Below, piece by piece: positions 8,794 to 16,153 of a stretch of DNA of 64,000 nucleotides. Under the pieces are notes generated by a model. It worked only from the letters and a program-made list of their open reading frames with translations, was not told the origin of the DNA and made no database searches. Where the stretch lies: the NCBI RefSeq assembly GCF_017916515.1, contig NZ_JAFMTA010000001.1:1539127-1603126 (forward strand). The letters run 5' to 3'. The position numbers and the translations under genes were made by a program. The DNA is from Naasia sp. SYSU D00948 (GTDB lineage Bacteria; Actinomycetota; Actinomycetes; Actinomycetales; Microbacteriaceae). Position 1 is the first letter of the stretch. Every line of letters begins with the position of its first letter.

Positions 8794-10061
8794 GGTGCCG
8801 TCTCCCAGGCCGTGCGGAACAGATCCGGGCCGCCGAAGTTCCCCGACTTGAGCAGGAGCGCGACCTCGGGCGAGCCCGGAACCGCCGTCGCCCGACCGGT
8901 GGTCCACGGGACTCCGGGCGCGGCGAGGGTGCCGACCGCGAGCCGGCGCAGGCCGAGGGCGGACGTCACCGCGCCCGAGGTCTCCCCGCCCGCGACGAGC
9001 AGCCGGCGCACGCCGAGCTCGCGGACGCCCGCGACCGCGAGGCGCCCGAGGGCCGACTCGACGAGCTCGGCCGCGCGCTCCACGCCGAGGGCGGCCTGCG
9101 CGGCCCGCACGAGCGCGGGCTGGGCGGTGGCGGACACCAGCACGGGATCCTCTCCTGCGGCGGTCACCACGTCACGCAGCCGCGCGACGAGGCCGTCCAG
9201 GCCGTCCCGCGACAGGGCCACGGGGTCGAGCCGCAGGACCGGCCCCGGGAACGCCGCCACCTGCTGCCGTGTCCGTTCGGACGCGCTTCCGCTCAGCACG
9301 AGCCGCGCGCCGCCCGCCGGAAGGACCTGTGCGGAGGGGGCCGCCCCGGTGCTCCGCCGGCGGGCGAGGGCGAGGGCGACGCCCGCGCCGCCGCCCAGGA
9401 CCAGCGGGACGCGCACCTCGTCCGCCGCCGCGGCGAGGACGTCCAGGTCGCCGTCGTCGATCGCGTCCACGAGGAGATGGCGCGCGCCGGACTCCGCCCG
9501 GGCCTCGATCTCGCGGGCGAGGGCTCCGGCGCCCGCGCGCACAGCGGGCAGGGGAAGGAGCACGACGGGGGACGGCGTCTGCCGGGAGAGCACGGCCACG
9601 AGGTCGCTGTCGCGCATCGGCGTGAGCGGATGGTCGCGCATCGGGGACTCCGAGAGGAGCCGGTCGCCGACGAACAGGTGCCCGAGGTACTGGGTCCGTC
9701 CGGCGGCCGGGGTCGCCGGGGTGCCGAGCGTGATCCGGCCCTCCGCGGCGAGGGCGTCCGCCACCGGACCGATGTTCCCGCGGTCGGTCGAGTCGAAGGT
9801 GGAGCAGTACTTCTGGTAGATCCGCGCCGCCCCGCGGTCGCGGAGCCAGCCGGCCGCGGCCGCGGACTCGCGCACCGCGTCCGTCGCGGCGACCGTGCGC
9901 GTCTTGAGCGCGACGACCACGCAGTCGTCCTCCGCCCGCTCGTCGTCCCCGGGCACCCCGAGGTGCACGCTGGTGGTCACGCCGGCGGCCGCGACGCCTC
10001 CCGCGAGGTCGCAGGCGCCCGTCACGTCGTCCGCGACGACGCCGAGCCAGGGGCCCGTCAC
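8790..10061 (-). CDS. otnK: Four-carbon acid-sugar kinase (3-oxo-tetronate kinase)
   Basis: This 423-residue kinase of the DUF1537 family phosphorylates 3-oxo-tetronate at C4 with ATP. The N-terminal substrate domain shows GVVADDVTGACDLAGG and the hallmark KYCSTFDSTDRGNIGP; the C-terminal nucleotide domain carries GGETSGAVTSALG. The GTG start at 10061 overlaps the regulator's stop (GTGA), and its own stop overlaps otnC, so deoR-otnK-otnC are tightly coupled. The dehydrogenase (LtnD) that would make the oxo-acid and the isomerase OtnI are absent from this window, so the operon here is only the lower half of the pathway. Confidence 0.88.
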   Translation of the reverse strand: MTGPWLGVVADDVTGACDLAGGVAAAGVTTSVHLGVPGDDERAEDDCVVVALKTRTVAATDAVRESAAAAGWLRDRGAARIYQKYCSTFDSTDRGNIGPVADALAAEGRITLGTPATPAAGRTQYLGHLFVGDRLLSESPMRDHPLTPMRDSDLVAVLSRQTPSPVVLLPLPAVRAGAGALAREIEARAESGARHLLVDAIDDGDLDVLAAAADEVRVPLVLGGGAGVALALARRRSTGAAPSAQVLPAGGARLVLSGSASERTRQQVAAFPGPVLRLDPVALSRDGLDGLVARLRDVVTAAGEDPVLVSATAQPALVRAAQAALGVERAAELVESALGRLAVAGVRELGVRRLLVAGGETSGAVTSALGLRRLAVGTLAAPGVPWTTGRATAVPGSPEVALLLKSGNFGGPDLFRTAWETAP

Positions 10062-10840
10062 CGCGGCTCCTCGAGCGGATCGGCGACGTAGAGCACGTCG
10101 TGGGCCGCCGCGAGGAGGTCCCGGCCTTCGGCGGACAGGGTGGCGCTCGTGATCACGAGGTCGATCGCGTCGAGGGTCCCGAACCGGATGGGCGCCCGGG
10201 CCCCGATCTTCCCGGAGTCGACGAGCAGGATCCGGTGCCGGGCCGCCGCCGACATCGCCTGCTTGACCTCGGCGTCGAGATCGTTCGCGCACAGGAGACC
10301 GGTCGTGTCGACGGCCGTCGCCGACAGGACGGCGACGTCGATGGAGACCCGGGAGATGCCGTCCCGCGTGGCCTGGCCGCCGAACGACCGGGTGGAGGGC
10401 TGGTACGTGCCGCCGAGCCCGATCACCGAGAGGTCGTCGCGCTCCGTGCAGGTGCTGAGGACCGGCATCGAGTGGGTGACGACCGTGGTGCCGGGGGAGA
10501 GGAGCGCGGCGACGCCGGCGACCGTCGTGCCGGCGTCGAGCGCGATCGTGGCAGCGCCGGACAGGCGCTCCGCGCACGCCGCGGCGATGGCGGCCTTCTC
10601 CAGCGAGGCGGAGAGGTCCCGCTCCTCGAAGGAGGTCCCGCGTACGCCGCCCGCCGGCAGGCTGGCGCCTCCCGCCACGCGGCGCGCCTGGCCCTCCGAG
10701 TGCAGCTGGCGCAGGTCGCGGCGAATCGTCATCTCCGAGACGCCGAGCTCCTCGGCGAGCGCGGCCGACGACACGTATCCCTCGCTGCTGAGGCGCCGGA
10801 GCAGCTCCGCGCGTCGCGCTGGTGCCTCGGTGTAGCGCAC
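10058..10840 (-). CDS. DeoR/GlpR-family transcriptional regulator
   Basis: This 260-residue regulator has an N-terminal DeoR helix-turn-helix (about 8-60: LSSEGYVSSAALAEELGVSEMTIRRDLRQ in parts) and a C-terminal sugar-phosphate-sensing domain with the DeoR hallmark DAGTTVAG near residue 95. It starts with GTG at 10840 and heads the operon with otnK, otnC and the exporter. It is divergent from the kinase/aldolase/phosphorylase operon across only 85 nt, so it very likely represses both. The candidate operator is the inverted repeat at 10901-10916. The effector is probably a phosphorylated sugar or sugar acid. Confidence 0.9.
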   Translation of the reverse strand: MRYTEAPARRAELLRRLSSEGYVSSAALAEELGVSEMTIRRDLRQLHSEGQARRVAGGASLPAGGVRGTSFEERDLSASLEKAAIAAACAERLSGAATIALDAGTTVAGVAALLSPGTTVVTHSMPVLSTCTERDDLSVIGLGGTYQPSTRSFGGQATRDGISRVSIDVAVLSATAVDTTGLLCANDLDAEVKQAMSAAARHRILLVDSGKIGARAPIRFGTLDAIDLVITSATLSAEGRDLLAAAHDVLYVADPLEEPR

Positions 10841-10867
10841 CCGTCCATCCCACCGTCACCGAGAAAA

Positions 10868-10925
10868 GTTGTCAACGATCTGACAGAGGCTTGACGGGAA
10901 TGTTCGGAAGTGAACAGAATCGGAT
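10868..10925 (+). promoter_or_regulatory. Divergent control region with inverted-repeat operator
   Basis: The plus-strand promoter is TTGACG (10891-10896), an 18-nt spacer and CAGAAT (10915-10920), giving a start point at or next to the GTG at 10926. An inverted repeat TGTTC-N6-GAACA (10901-10916) fills the spacer, and a second short palindrome GTTGTCAAC lies at 10868-10876. Their place suits repression by the divergent DeoR-family protein. Confidence 0.6.
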
Positions 10926-12422
10926 GTGACCAGCGGAGCCGCCGCCCGCCCGGCGGCGATCGCCCTGGGCGTCGACATCGGCAGCACGAACCTCAAGGTC
11001 GCTCTGGTCGGCGCGGGGGACGGCGTGACCGAGCTGGCCGTCGCGAGCGCGCCGACGCCCGTGGACGGCGAGGAGCTCGTCCGGACCGCGGAGGATCTGA
11101 TCCGCACCGTCCTCGCTGCGGCGCCCGCCCGTCCTGACGCCGTCGGGATCGCCTCCATGGCCGAGTCCGGCGTCCCCCTCGGCGCGGACGACCGCCCCCT
11201 CCGCGCCGTCGTGCGCTGGGACGGACTCGACGACACGGGCGACCTGGACGCCCTCCTCGAGGGCCTCGGAGCCGAGAGGCTCTACGCCGCAACGGGCGTG
11301 CCCCCCCTCCCCAAGGCGCCGCTCGCGCAGTGGGCCCGGCTCGCGAGGACCGAGCCCGGCATGTGGGAGCGCCTGCACCGCTGGGCCGGGGTGGCCGATC
11401 TGGTCGGTCTCGCGCTGACCGGCGAGCTCGTGACCGATCAGACCCTCGCCGCGCGCACGATGGCCTACCGGACGGCCGAGGCACCGACCGTGTTCGCCCC
11501 CGAGCTCCTGGCCGCGGTCGGGCTCCGTCAGGAGCAGCTGCCGCGCGTGCTCCGGCCGGGGGAGGCGGCCGGCGCCACCACATCCGGCGCGGCCGCACGG
11601 ACGGGGCTCGCCCCCGGCACGCCGGTCTACATCGCCGGGCACGACCACGCCGTCGGGGCCTGGGCCGCCGGCGCCCGCAGGCCCGGAGAGGCGGCCGACT
11701 CGCTCGGCACCGCCGAGGCGCTCGTCCGCGTCCTCTCCTCCGCGCCGGAAGCCGACGCCGTCCGGCCCACCGGCATGAGCATCACGCGCACGGTGACCGG
11801 CGAGCCCGCGCTGCTCGCCGGGTCCGCCGCCGCCGGAGCCTTCGTGCGGTGGTGGTTCTCGCACCGGATCGGCGCCCGCGACGCGAACGACGTCCTGGAG
11901 GAGCTCGGCCGGCTCGGCGATGCGCCGACGGGTCTTCTCGTCCTGCCCTACCTCTCCGGTCGGCAGACGCCGCGGCCGGAGCGGCGCTCGGACGTGCGGA
12001 TCCTCGACGCGGACGGCGCCGAGGTGGACGGGCGATCGGTCGACGTGGCCGTGCTCGCGCGCGCGATGCTCGAGGGCCTCGCGCTGCACGCGCGGTGGAT
12101 GCTCGCCGAGCAGTCCGCGATCGCCGGACCGCCCGCTGCGCCGCTGCGGATCCTCGGCGGCCCGGGCGGCGGCAACGAGCCGTGGATGCGCATCAAGGCC
12201 CAGGTGCTGCCGATCGAGGCGCGGCTGACCGTCGCCGCCGAGCCGGTGGCGTCCGGTGCGGCGCTGCTCGCCGCCGCGCGGGCGGGGCTGCTGCCGGACG
12301 AGCCCCCGGCGCTTCCGAGCAGGGCGCTCGTCCGCGAGCCGGGGGATCCCTATTCCGAGCTGTACGAGCGGTTCGTGGCTGCCGCATCCGGCGCCGCGGC
12401 CGTCCGGGAAGGAGAACGATGA
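10926..12422 (+). CDS. FGGY-family carbohydrate kinase
   Basis: This 498-residue two-domain sugar kinase has the N-terminal ATPase motif ALGVDIGSTNLKVALV, a central DxG-type HDHAVGA segment, and the C-terminal GGPGGGNEPWMRIKAQ loop of FGGY kinases. The start is GTG at 10926 and the transcript appears leaderless. Its stop overlaps the aldolase start (ATGA). The substrate is not evident. It differs from the xylulokinase and ribulokinase elsewhere in the window, and the following aldolase suggests it makes a ketose phosphate that is then cleaved. Confidence 0.82.
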   Translation: MTSGAAARPAAIALGVDIGSTNLKVALVGAGDGVTELAVASAPTPVDGEELVRTAEDLIRTVLAAAPARPDAVGIASMAESGVPLGADDRPLRAVVRWDGLDDTGDLDALLEGLGAERLYAATGVPPLPKAPLAQWARLARTEPGMWERLHRWAGVADLVGLALTGELVTDQTLAARTMAYRTAEAPTVFAPELLAAVGLRQEQLPRVLRPGEAAGATTSGAAARTGLAPGTPVYIAGHDHAVGAWAAGARRPGEAADSLGTAEALVRVLSSAPEADAVRPTGMSITRTVTGEPALLAGSAAAGAFVRWWFSHRIGARDANDVLEELGRLGDAPTGLLVLPYLSGRQTPRPERRSDVRILDADGAEVDGRSVDVAVLARAMLEGLALHARWMLAEQSAIAGPPAAPLRILGGPGGGNEPWMRIKAQVLPIEARLTVAAEPVASGAALLAAARAGLLPDEPPALPSRALVREPGDPYSELYERFVAAASGAAAVREGER

Positions 12423-13324
12423 CGACGACGACCGGCGTTCCGACCCTCGATGCCATAGCCCGCCCGGGCGGCGGCTTCGCGATGGTCGCGATGGACCAGC
12501 GCGAGAGCCTCCGCGCGATGTTCGACCAGGCGGGAGCGGGGCGGCCCGAGGACGAGGTCCTCGTGCGCTTCAAGCTCGACGTGGCCGAGGTCCTCGGGCC
12601 GCTCGCCTCCGGCTTCCTCATCGACCGGCACTACGGGTTCGATCGGGTGCGGGACGAGGGCCTCCTCCCCGCGAGCGACGGGCTCATCCTCGCCGCGGAC
12701 GCCCTCCAGCAGGAGGACGGGGGACCGGTCGAGGAGACCGGCCTCGACGAGGACGTGGTCGGGGGTGCTCTGGACCTCTCCGGCGTCGCGGCCCTGAAGC
12801 TCCTCATCATCTGGCGACGCGACGCCCGGCGGGAGGAGCGGGTGGAGCTCGCCGACCGGTTCATCCGCCGGTCGGCGGAGCTCGGCCTCCTCTCCGTGCT
12901 CGAGCCCGTCGTCCGCGCCACCCCCGCCGAGCTGGACGCCGGCACCTGGGACATGGACGCCGCGATCCGGGAGGCCGCGCGCGAGCTCTCGCCCCTCGGG
13001 CCGAGCCTGTACAAGGCGCAGGTGCCCCTCGCCGGTGCGGGCGACGCGGACGAGCAGCGACGGGCGAGCGAGAGCCTCGGGAAGGCCGTGCAGGGCCCCT
13101 GGGTCGTCCTGTCCCAGGGCGTGGAGCGCGACCGCTTCCAGGGTGCGGTCGAGGCCGCCTGCCGGGCGGGCGCCAGCGGCTTCCTCGCGGGGCGCGCCCT
13201 CTGGAGCGACGTGGTCGGCTCGCCCGACGTGCCCGCGCGGCTGCGGGAGCTCTCCCGGCCGAGGCTCGAGCGGCTCATCGAGGTCGTCGACCGGAACGCG
13301 CGTCCCTGGCGGGAGGCGCGATGA
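12419..13324 (+). CDS. Class I aldolase related to YihT and LacD
   Basis: This is a 301-residue TIM-barrel aldolase. It aligns well from memory with E. coli sulfofructosephosphate aldolase YihT and tagatose-1,6-bisphosphate aldolase LacD: GGFAMVAMDQRESLRAMF at the start, KLLIIWRRD and EPVV in the barrel, LYKAQVPL with the expected Schiff-base Lys199, and ASGFLAGRALWSDVV at the end. It should cleave a ketose phosphate to dihydroxyacetone phosphate and an aldehyde. None of the other E. coli sulfoquinovose genes are present, so sulfosugar use is not established. It overlaps both neighbours by 4 nt. Confidence 0.82.
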   Translation: MTTTTGVPTLDAIARPGGGFAMVAMDQRESLRAMFDQAGAGRPEDEVLVRFKLDVAEVLGPLASGFLIDRHYGFDRVRDEGLLPASDGLILAADALQQEDGGPVEETGLDEDVVGGALDLSGVAALKLLIIWRRDARREERVELADRFIRRSAELGLLSVLEPVVRATPAELDAGTWDMDAAIREAARELSPLGPSLYKAQVPLAGAGDADEQRRASESLGKAVQGPWVVLSQGVERDRFQGAVEAACRAGASGFLAGRALWSDVVGSPDVPARLRELSRPRLERLIEVVDRNARPWREAR

Positions 13325-14010
13325 CCGGCGCACGCCTCGGGCTGCTGCACACCGTGCCCGCCCTGGCCGTCACCTTCGACGACCTGCTCAAGCGCACGGG
13401 CCACGGCGGGCCCATCGTGCACGTCGTTGACGCGGGACTGCTCGCGGCGGCGGTCGACCACGGGGTCGACGACGAGGTGCGGGCGGAGGTGCTCCGCCAC
13501 GTCCGCCATCTCGCCGACGACGGCGCCGACGCCATCCTCGTCACCTGCTCCTCCATCGGCGAGGCCGTCGAGGAGGCGGCCCGCCGCGTCGACGTGCCCG
13601 TCCTCCGGGTCGACGCGACGATGGCCGAGGAGGCCGTCGCCCTCGCCGCCGATCGGGCCCAGGGCGATCGATCCGGCCGGATCGCGGTGCTCGCGACCCT
13701 CGCGGCCACCCTCGGACCCACCGGCCGGCTCCTCGAGAGCCGCGTGCGCGAGGCGTCCTCGCCGGTCGAGGTGACCGCTCGCGTCGTGGGCGGGGCGGCC
13801 GCCGCGCGAGCCTCCGGGGACCAGGCGGGGCACGACCGTCTCGTCGCCGACGCGATCGCCGAGGCCGCCTCCTCCGCCGACGTGGTCGTACTCGCCCAGG
13901 CGTCGATGGCCGCCGCAGCGGCCGGGCTCGACCTCGACGTCCCCGTCCTCACCTCGCCGGAGGGCGGCGCCGCGGCCCTGGTCGCCGCGGTGACGAGGCT
14001 CCCGTCGTGA
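13321..14010 (+). CDS. Asp/Glu-racemase superfamily protein
   Basis: This 229-residue protein has the fold of aspartate/glutamate/hydantoin racemases. One expected active-site cysteine is visible in VTCSSIGEAVEEAARR (about 78); the second cysteine of true racemases is replaced in VVLAQASMAAAA near residue 200. It lies between an aldolase and a phosphorylase with 4-nt overlaps, so amino-acid racemisation is unlikely to be its job. A role as a sugar-acid or sugar isomerase or lyase in the same pathway is inference. Confidence 0.72.
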   Translation: MTGARLGLLHTVPALAVTFDDLLKRTGHGGPIVHVVDAGLLAAAVDHGVDDEVRAEVLRHVRHLADDGADAILVTCSSIGEAVEEAARRVDVPVLRVDATMAEEAVALAADRAQGDRSGRIAVLATLAATLGPTGRLLESRVREASSPVEVTARVVGGAAAARASGDQAGHDRLVADAIAEAASSADVVVLAQASMAAAAAGLDLDVPVLTSPEGGAAALVAAVTRLPS

Positions 14011-15488
14011 CCGGCCGGCACGAGGTCCAGCTCCTCGCCTATGCGGATCGGCTCGGCGGAGGGATCGCGGGGACCCGGGAGCTGCTCGAGGGGCCGCTCC
14101 GCGCGTTCGCGGGCGTGCACCTGCTGCCCTTCTTCGTGCCCTTCGACGGCGCCGACGCCGGATTCGATCCGGTCGACCACGGGAGCGTCGATCCGCGGCT
14201 CGGGACGTGGGACGACGTCCGGGCGATCGCCGCTCGGCGCGAGGTCGTCGCCGACCTGATCGTGAACCACGTGTCCGCCGACTCCGCCGAGTTCCGCGAC
14301 TGGCTGGAGCACCAGGAGGGATCGCCCTACGAGGGCATGTTCCTCACGTTCGACGCCGTCTTCCCCCGAGGCGGTACGGAGGCGGAGATCACCGCGTTCT
14401 ACCGTCCGCGTCCCGGCCTGCCGTTCACGGCGTACCGCACCGGCGACGGGCGGCGCCGCCTCGTGTGGACGACGTTCCTGCCCACGCAGGTCGACATCGA
14501 CGTCCGCCATCCCGCCGGCATCGCCTACCTCGAGCGGCTGCTCGACGCGCTCGCCGCCGGCGGCGTGACGACGATCCGCCTGGACGCCGTGGGCTACGCC
14601 ATCAAGACGCCCGGCACCGACAGCTTCATGACCGAGCACACGCTCGAGTTCGTGCGCCACATCACCGCGATGGCGCACCGCGGGAACCTCCGCGTGCTCG
14701 TCGAGGTCCACGCCCACTACTCCCAGCAGCTGGCGATCGCGCCGCTCGTCGACCTCGTCTACGACTTCGCGCTTCCCCCGCTCCTGCTGCACTCGCTCGG
14801 CACGGGCACGGTCGACCGCCTCGCGCGCTGGCTCGAGATCCGGCCGGCCAACGCGATCACCGTCCTCGACACCCACGACGGCATCGGCGTCATCGACGCG
14901 GGACCGTCGGCAGAGCGACCGGGGCTCATCTCCCTCGAGGAGATGCGGGACATCTTCGAGCGGGCGGCCGAGGCGACCGGCGGGCACTCCGCTCTCGCGT
15001 CCGTCGTCCCGGCCTGGATGGCCCTGCCGCACCAGATCAATGCGACGTTCTTCGCCGTCCTCGGCGGCGACGAGGACGCCTACCTGCTGTGCCGTGCCGT
15101 GCAGTTCCTCCTGCCCGGCACGCCGCAGGTGTACTACGTCGGCCTGCTCGGCGGGCTCGACGACCGGGAGCTGTTCGCCCGCACGGGGAACGGGCGCGAC
15201 GTGGGCCGCCACTTCTACACTCCCGACGAGATCGACGCGGCGCTCGGCGGGACGGTCGCCCGGGCGGTCCTCGCGCTCGTGCGGCTGCGCGCCACACATC
15301 CGGCCTTCGACGGGGAGTTCTCGTGGGCCGTCACGGGGGCGGACTCGCTCCGCCTCGCCTGGAGCGCGGGCGAGGTCGGCGTCGCCCTCGAGATCCGGAC
15401 CGCGCCGGCCGCTCGCGGCTTCGTCCTCGAGGTCAGCGGCCCCGAGGGCACGTCCCGCCACGACAGCGCCGAGTCGCTCGCCGGATGA
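14007..15488 (+). CDS. GH13_18 sucrose phosphorylase
   Basis: This 493-residue enzyme should convert sucrose and phosphate to glucose 1-phosphate and fructose in the cytoplasm. It matches bifidobacterial sucrose phosphorylase throughout: HGSVDPRLGTWDD, FYRPRPGLPFT, IRLDAVGYA with nucleophile D193, VEVHAHY with acid/base E233, TVLDTHDGIGVID with D288, and TPQVYYVGLLGG. The GTSxFMT loop and the HQINAT loop favour sucrose over glucosylglycerate as substrate. The GTG start overlaps the previous stop. It is the last gene of the operon with a kinase and aldolase, which could process the released ketose. Confidence 0.88.
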   Translation: MTGRHEVQLLAYADRLGGGIAGTRELLEGPLRAFAGVHLLPFFVPFDGADAGFDPVDHGSVDPRLGTWDDVRAIAARREVVADLIVNHVSADSAEFRDWLEHQEGSPYEGMFLTFDAVFPRGGTEAEITAFYRPRPGLPFTAYRTGDGRRRLVWTTFLPTQVDIDVRHPAGIAYLERLLDALAAGGVTTIRLDAVGYAIKTPGTDSFMTEHTLEFVRHITAMAHRGNLRVLVEVHAHYSQQLAIAPLVDLVYDFALPPLLLHSLGTGTVDRLARWLEIRPANAITVLDTHDGIGVIDAGPSAERPGLISLEEMRDIFERAAEATGGHSALASVVPAWMALPHQINATFFAVLGGDEDAYLLCRAVQFLLPGTPQVYYVGLLGGLDDRELFARTGNGRDVGRHFYTPDEIDAALGGTVARAVLALVRLRATHPAFDGEFSWAVTGADSLRLAWSAGEVGVALEIRTAPAARGFVLEVSGPEGTSRHDSAESLAG

Positions 15489-15580
15489 CCCTCGTCGGCG
15501 TCCTCCAAGCCGCCGGCGGGCGGGGATGCGGAGGCTGGGGGAGAGCCACAAGCGCGTGGGACCGGCCCGGAGACTCGGCC

Positions 15581-15592
15581 TAGTCTGCCGCG
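15581..15592 (+). promoter_or_regulatory. Leaderless promoter of the thioesterase-like gene
   Basis: TAGTCT at 15581-15586 lies 6 nt before the GTG at 15593. This spacing places the transcription start at the start codon, and no Shine-Dalgarno sequence is present. Confidence 0.6.
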
Positions 15593-16150
15593 GTGGACAT
15601 CCTGCGCCGCTCCCTCCGGCTGCTCCAGCTGAACCTGACCGCGGGTCGCCGTCCCCCGCTGGACCTCCACGACGTGGCGGTCATCGAGGGCCGGGTCTGG
15701 CCCACCGACCTCGACGAGCTGCGGCACGTCAACAACGGCGTCTACCTCTCGATGATGGATCTGCCGCGCCTCGACCTCCTGATGCGCTCCGGCCTCTGGC
15801 CCCGCTTCCGCGCGGCGGGCATCTATCCGGTCGTCGCGTCGCAGACGATCACGTACCGCAAGTCGCTCCAGCTCTGGCAGCGCTTCCGCATCGAGACGCG
15901 CATCGTGGGCTACGACGACCGTGCGGTGTATCTGGAGCAGCGCTTCGTGGTCGACGGCGAGGTGTACGCGCGGGGCTTCGTGAAGGGACGCTTCCTCCGC
16001 CGGACCGGCGGCGTGGCGACGATCGAGGAGGTCGGGCGGCTCGCCGGCATCGACCCCGCGCTGCACCCGATCCCGGAGTGGATGCGGAGCTGGTCGGAGC
16101 ACGTGGCGCTGCCCTCCAGCCGGGCCGAGGCGCCGAGCCGCTGGGACTGA
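15593..16150 (+). CDS. Hotdog-fold acyl-CoA thioesterase-like protein
   Basis: This 185-residue protein has the single hotdog domain of the 4HBT/THEM6-like group: RVWPTDLDELRHVNNGVYLSMMD contains the DxxxHVNN motif (here DELRHVNN) expected at the active site, followed by VVASQTITYRKSLQLWQRF. The family hydrolyses acyl-CoA or acyl-carrier thioesters; the substrate here is unknown. It is transcribed alone, ends 3 nt from the convergent glycosidase gene, and appears leaderless from GTG 15593. No membrane segment is evident. Confidence 0.75.
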   Translation: MDILRRSLRLLQLNLTAGRRPPLDLHDVAVIEGRVWPTDLDELRHVNNGVYLSMMDLPRLDLLMRSGLWPRFRAAGIYPVVASQTITYRKSLQLWQRFRIETRIVGYDDRAVYLEQRFVVDGEVYARGFVKGRFLRRTGGVATIEEVGRLAGIDPALHPIPEWMRSWSEHVALPSSRAEAPSRWD

Positions 16151-16153
16151 CGC

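Noticed and set aside
12419-13324. Sulfoquinovose degradation pathway
   Set aside because: Only the aldolase resembles YihT; no sulfoquinovosidase, isomerase, PfkB-type kinase or sulfolactaldehyde enzyme is in the window, so the substrate is left open.
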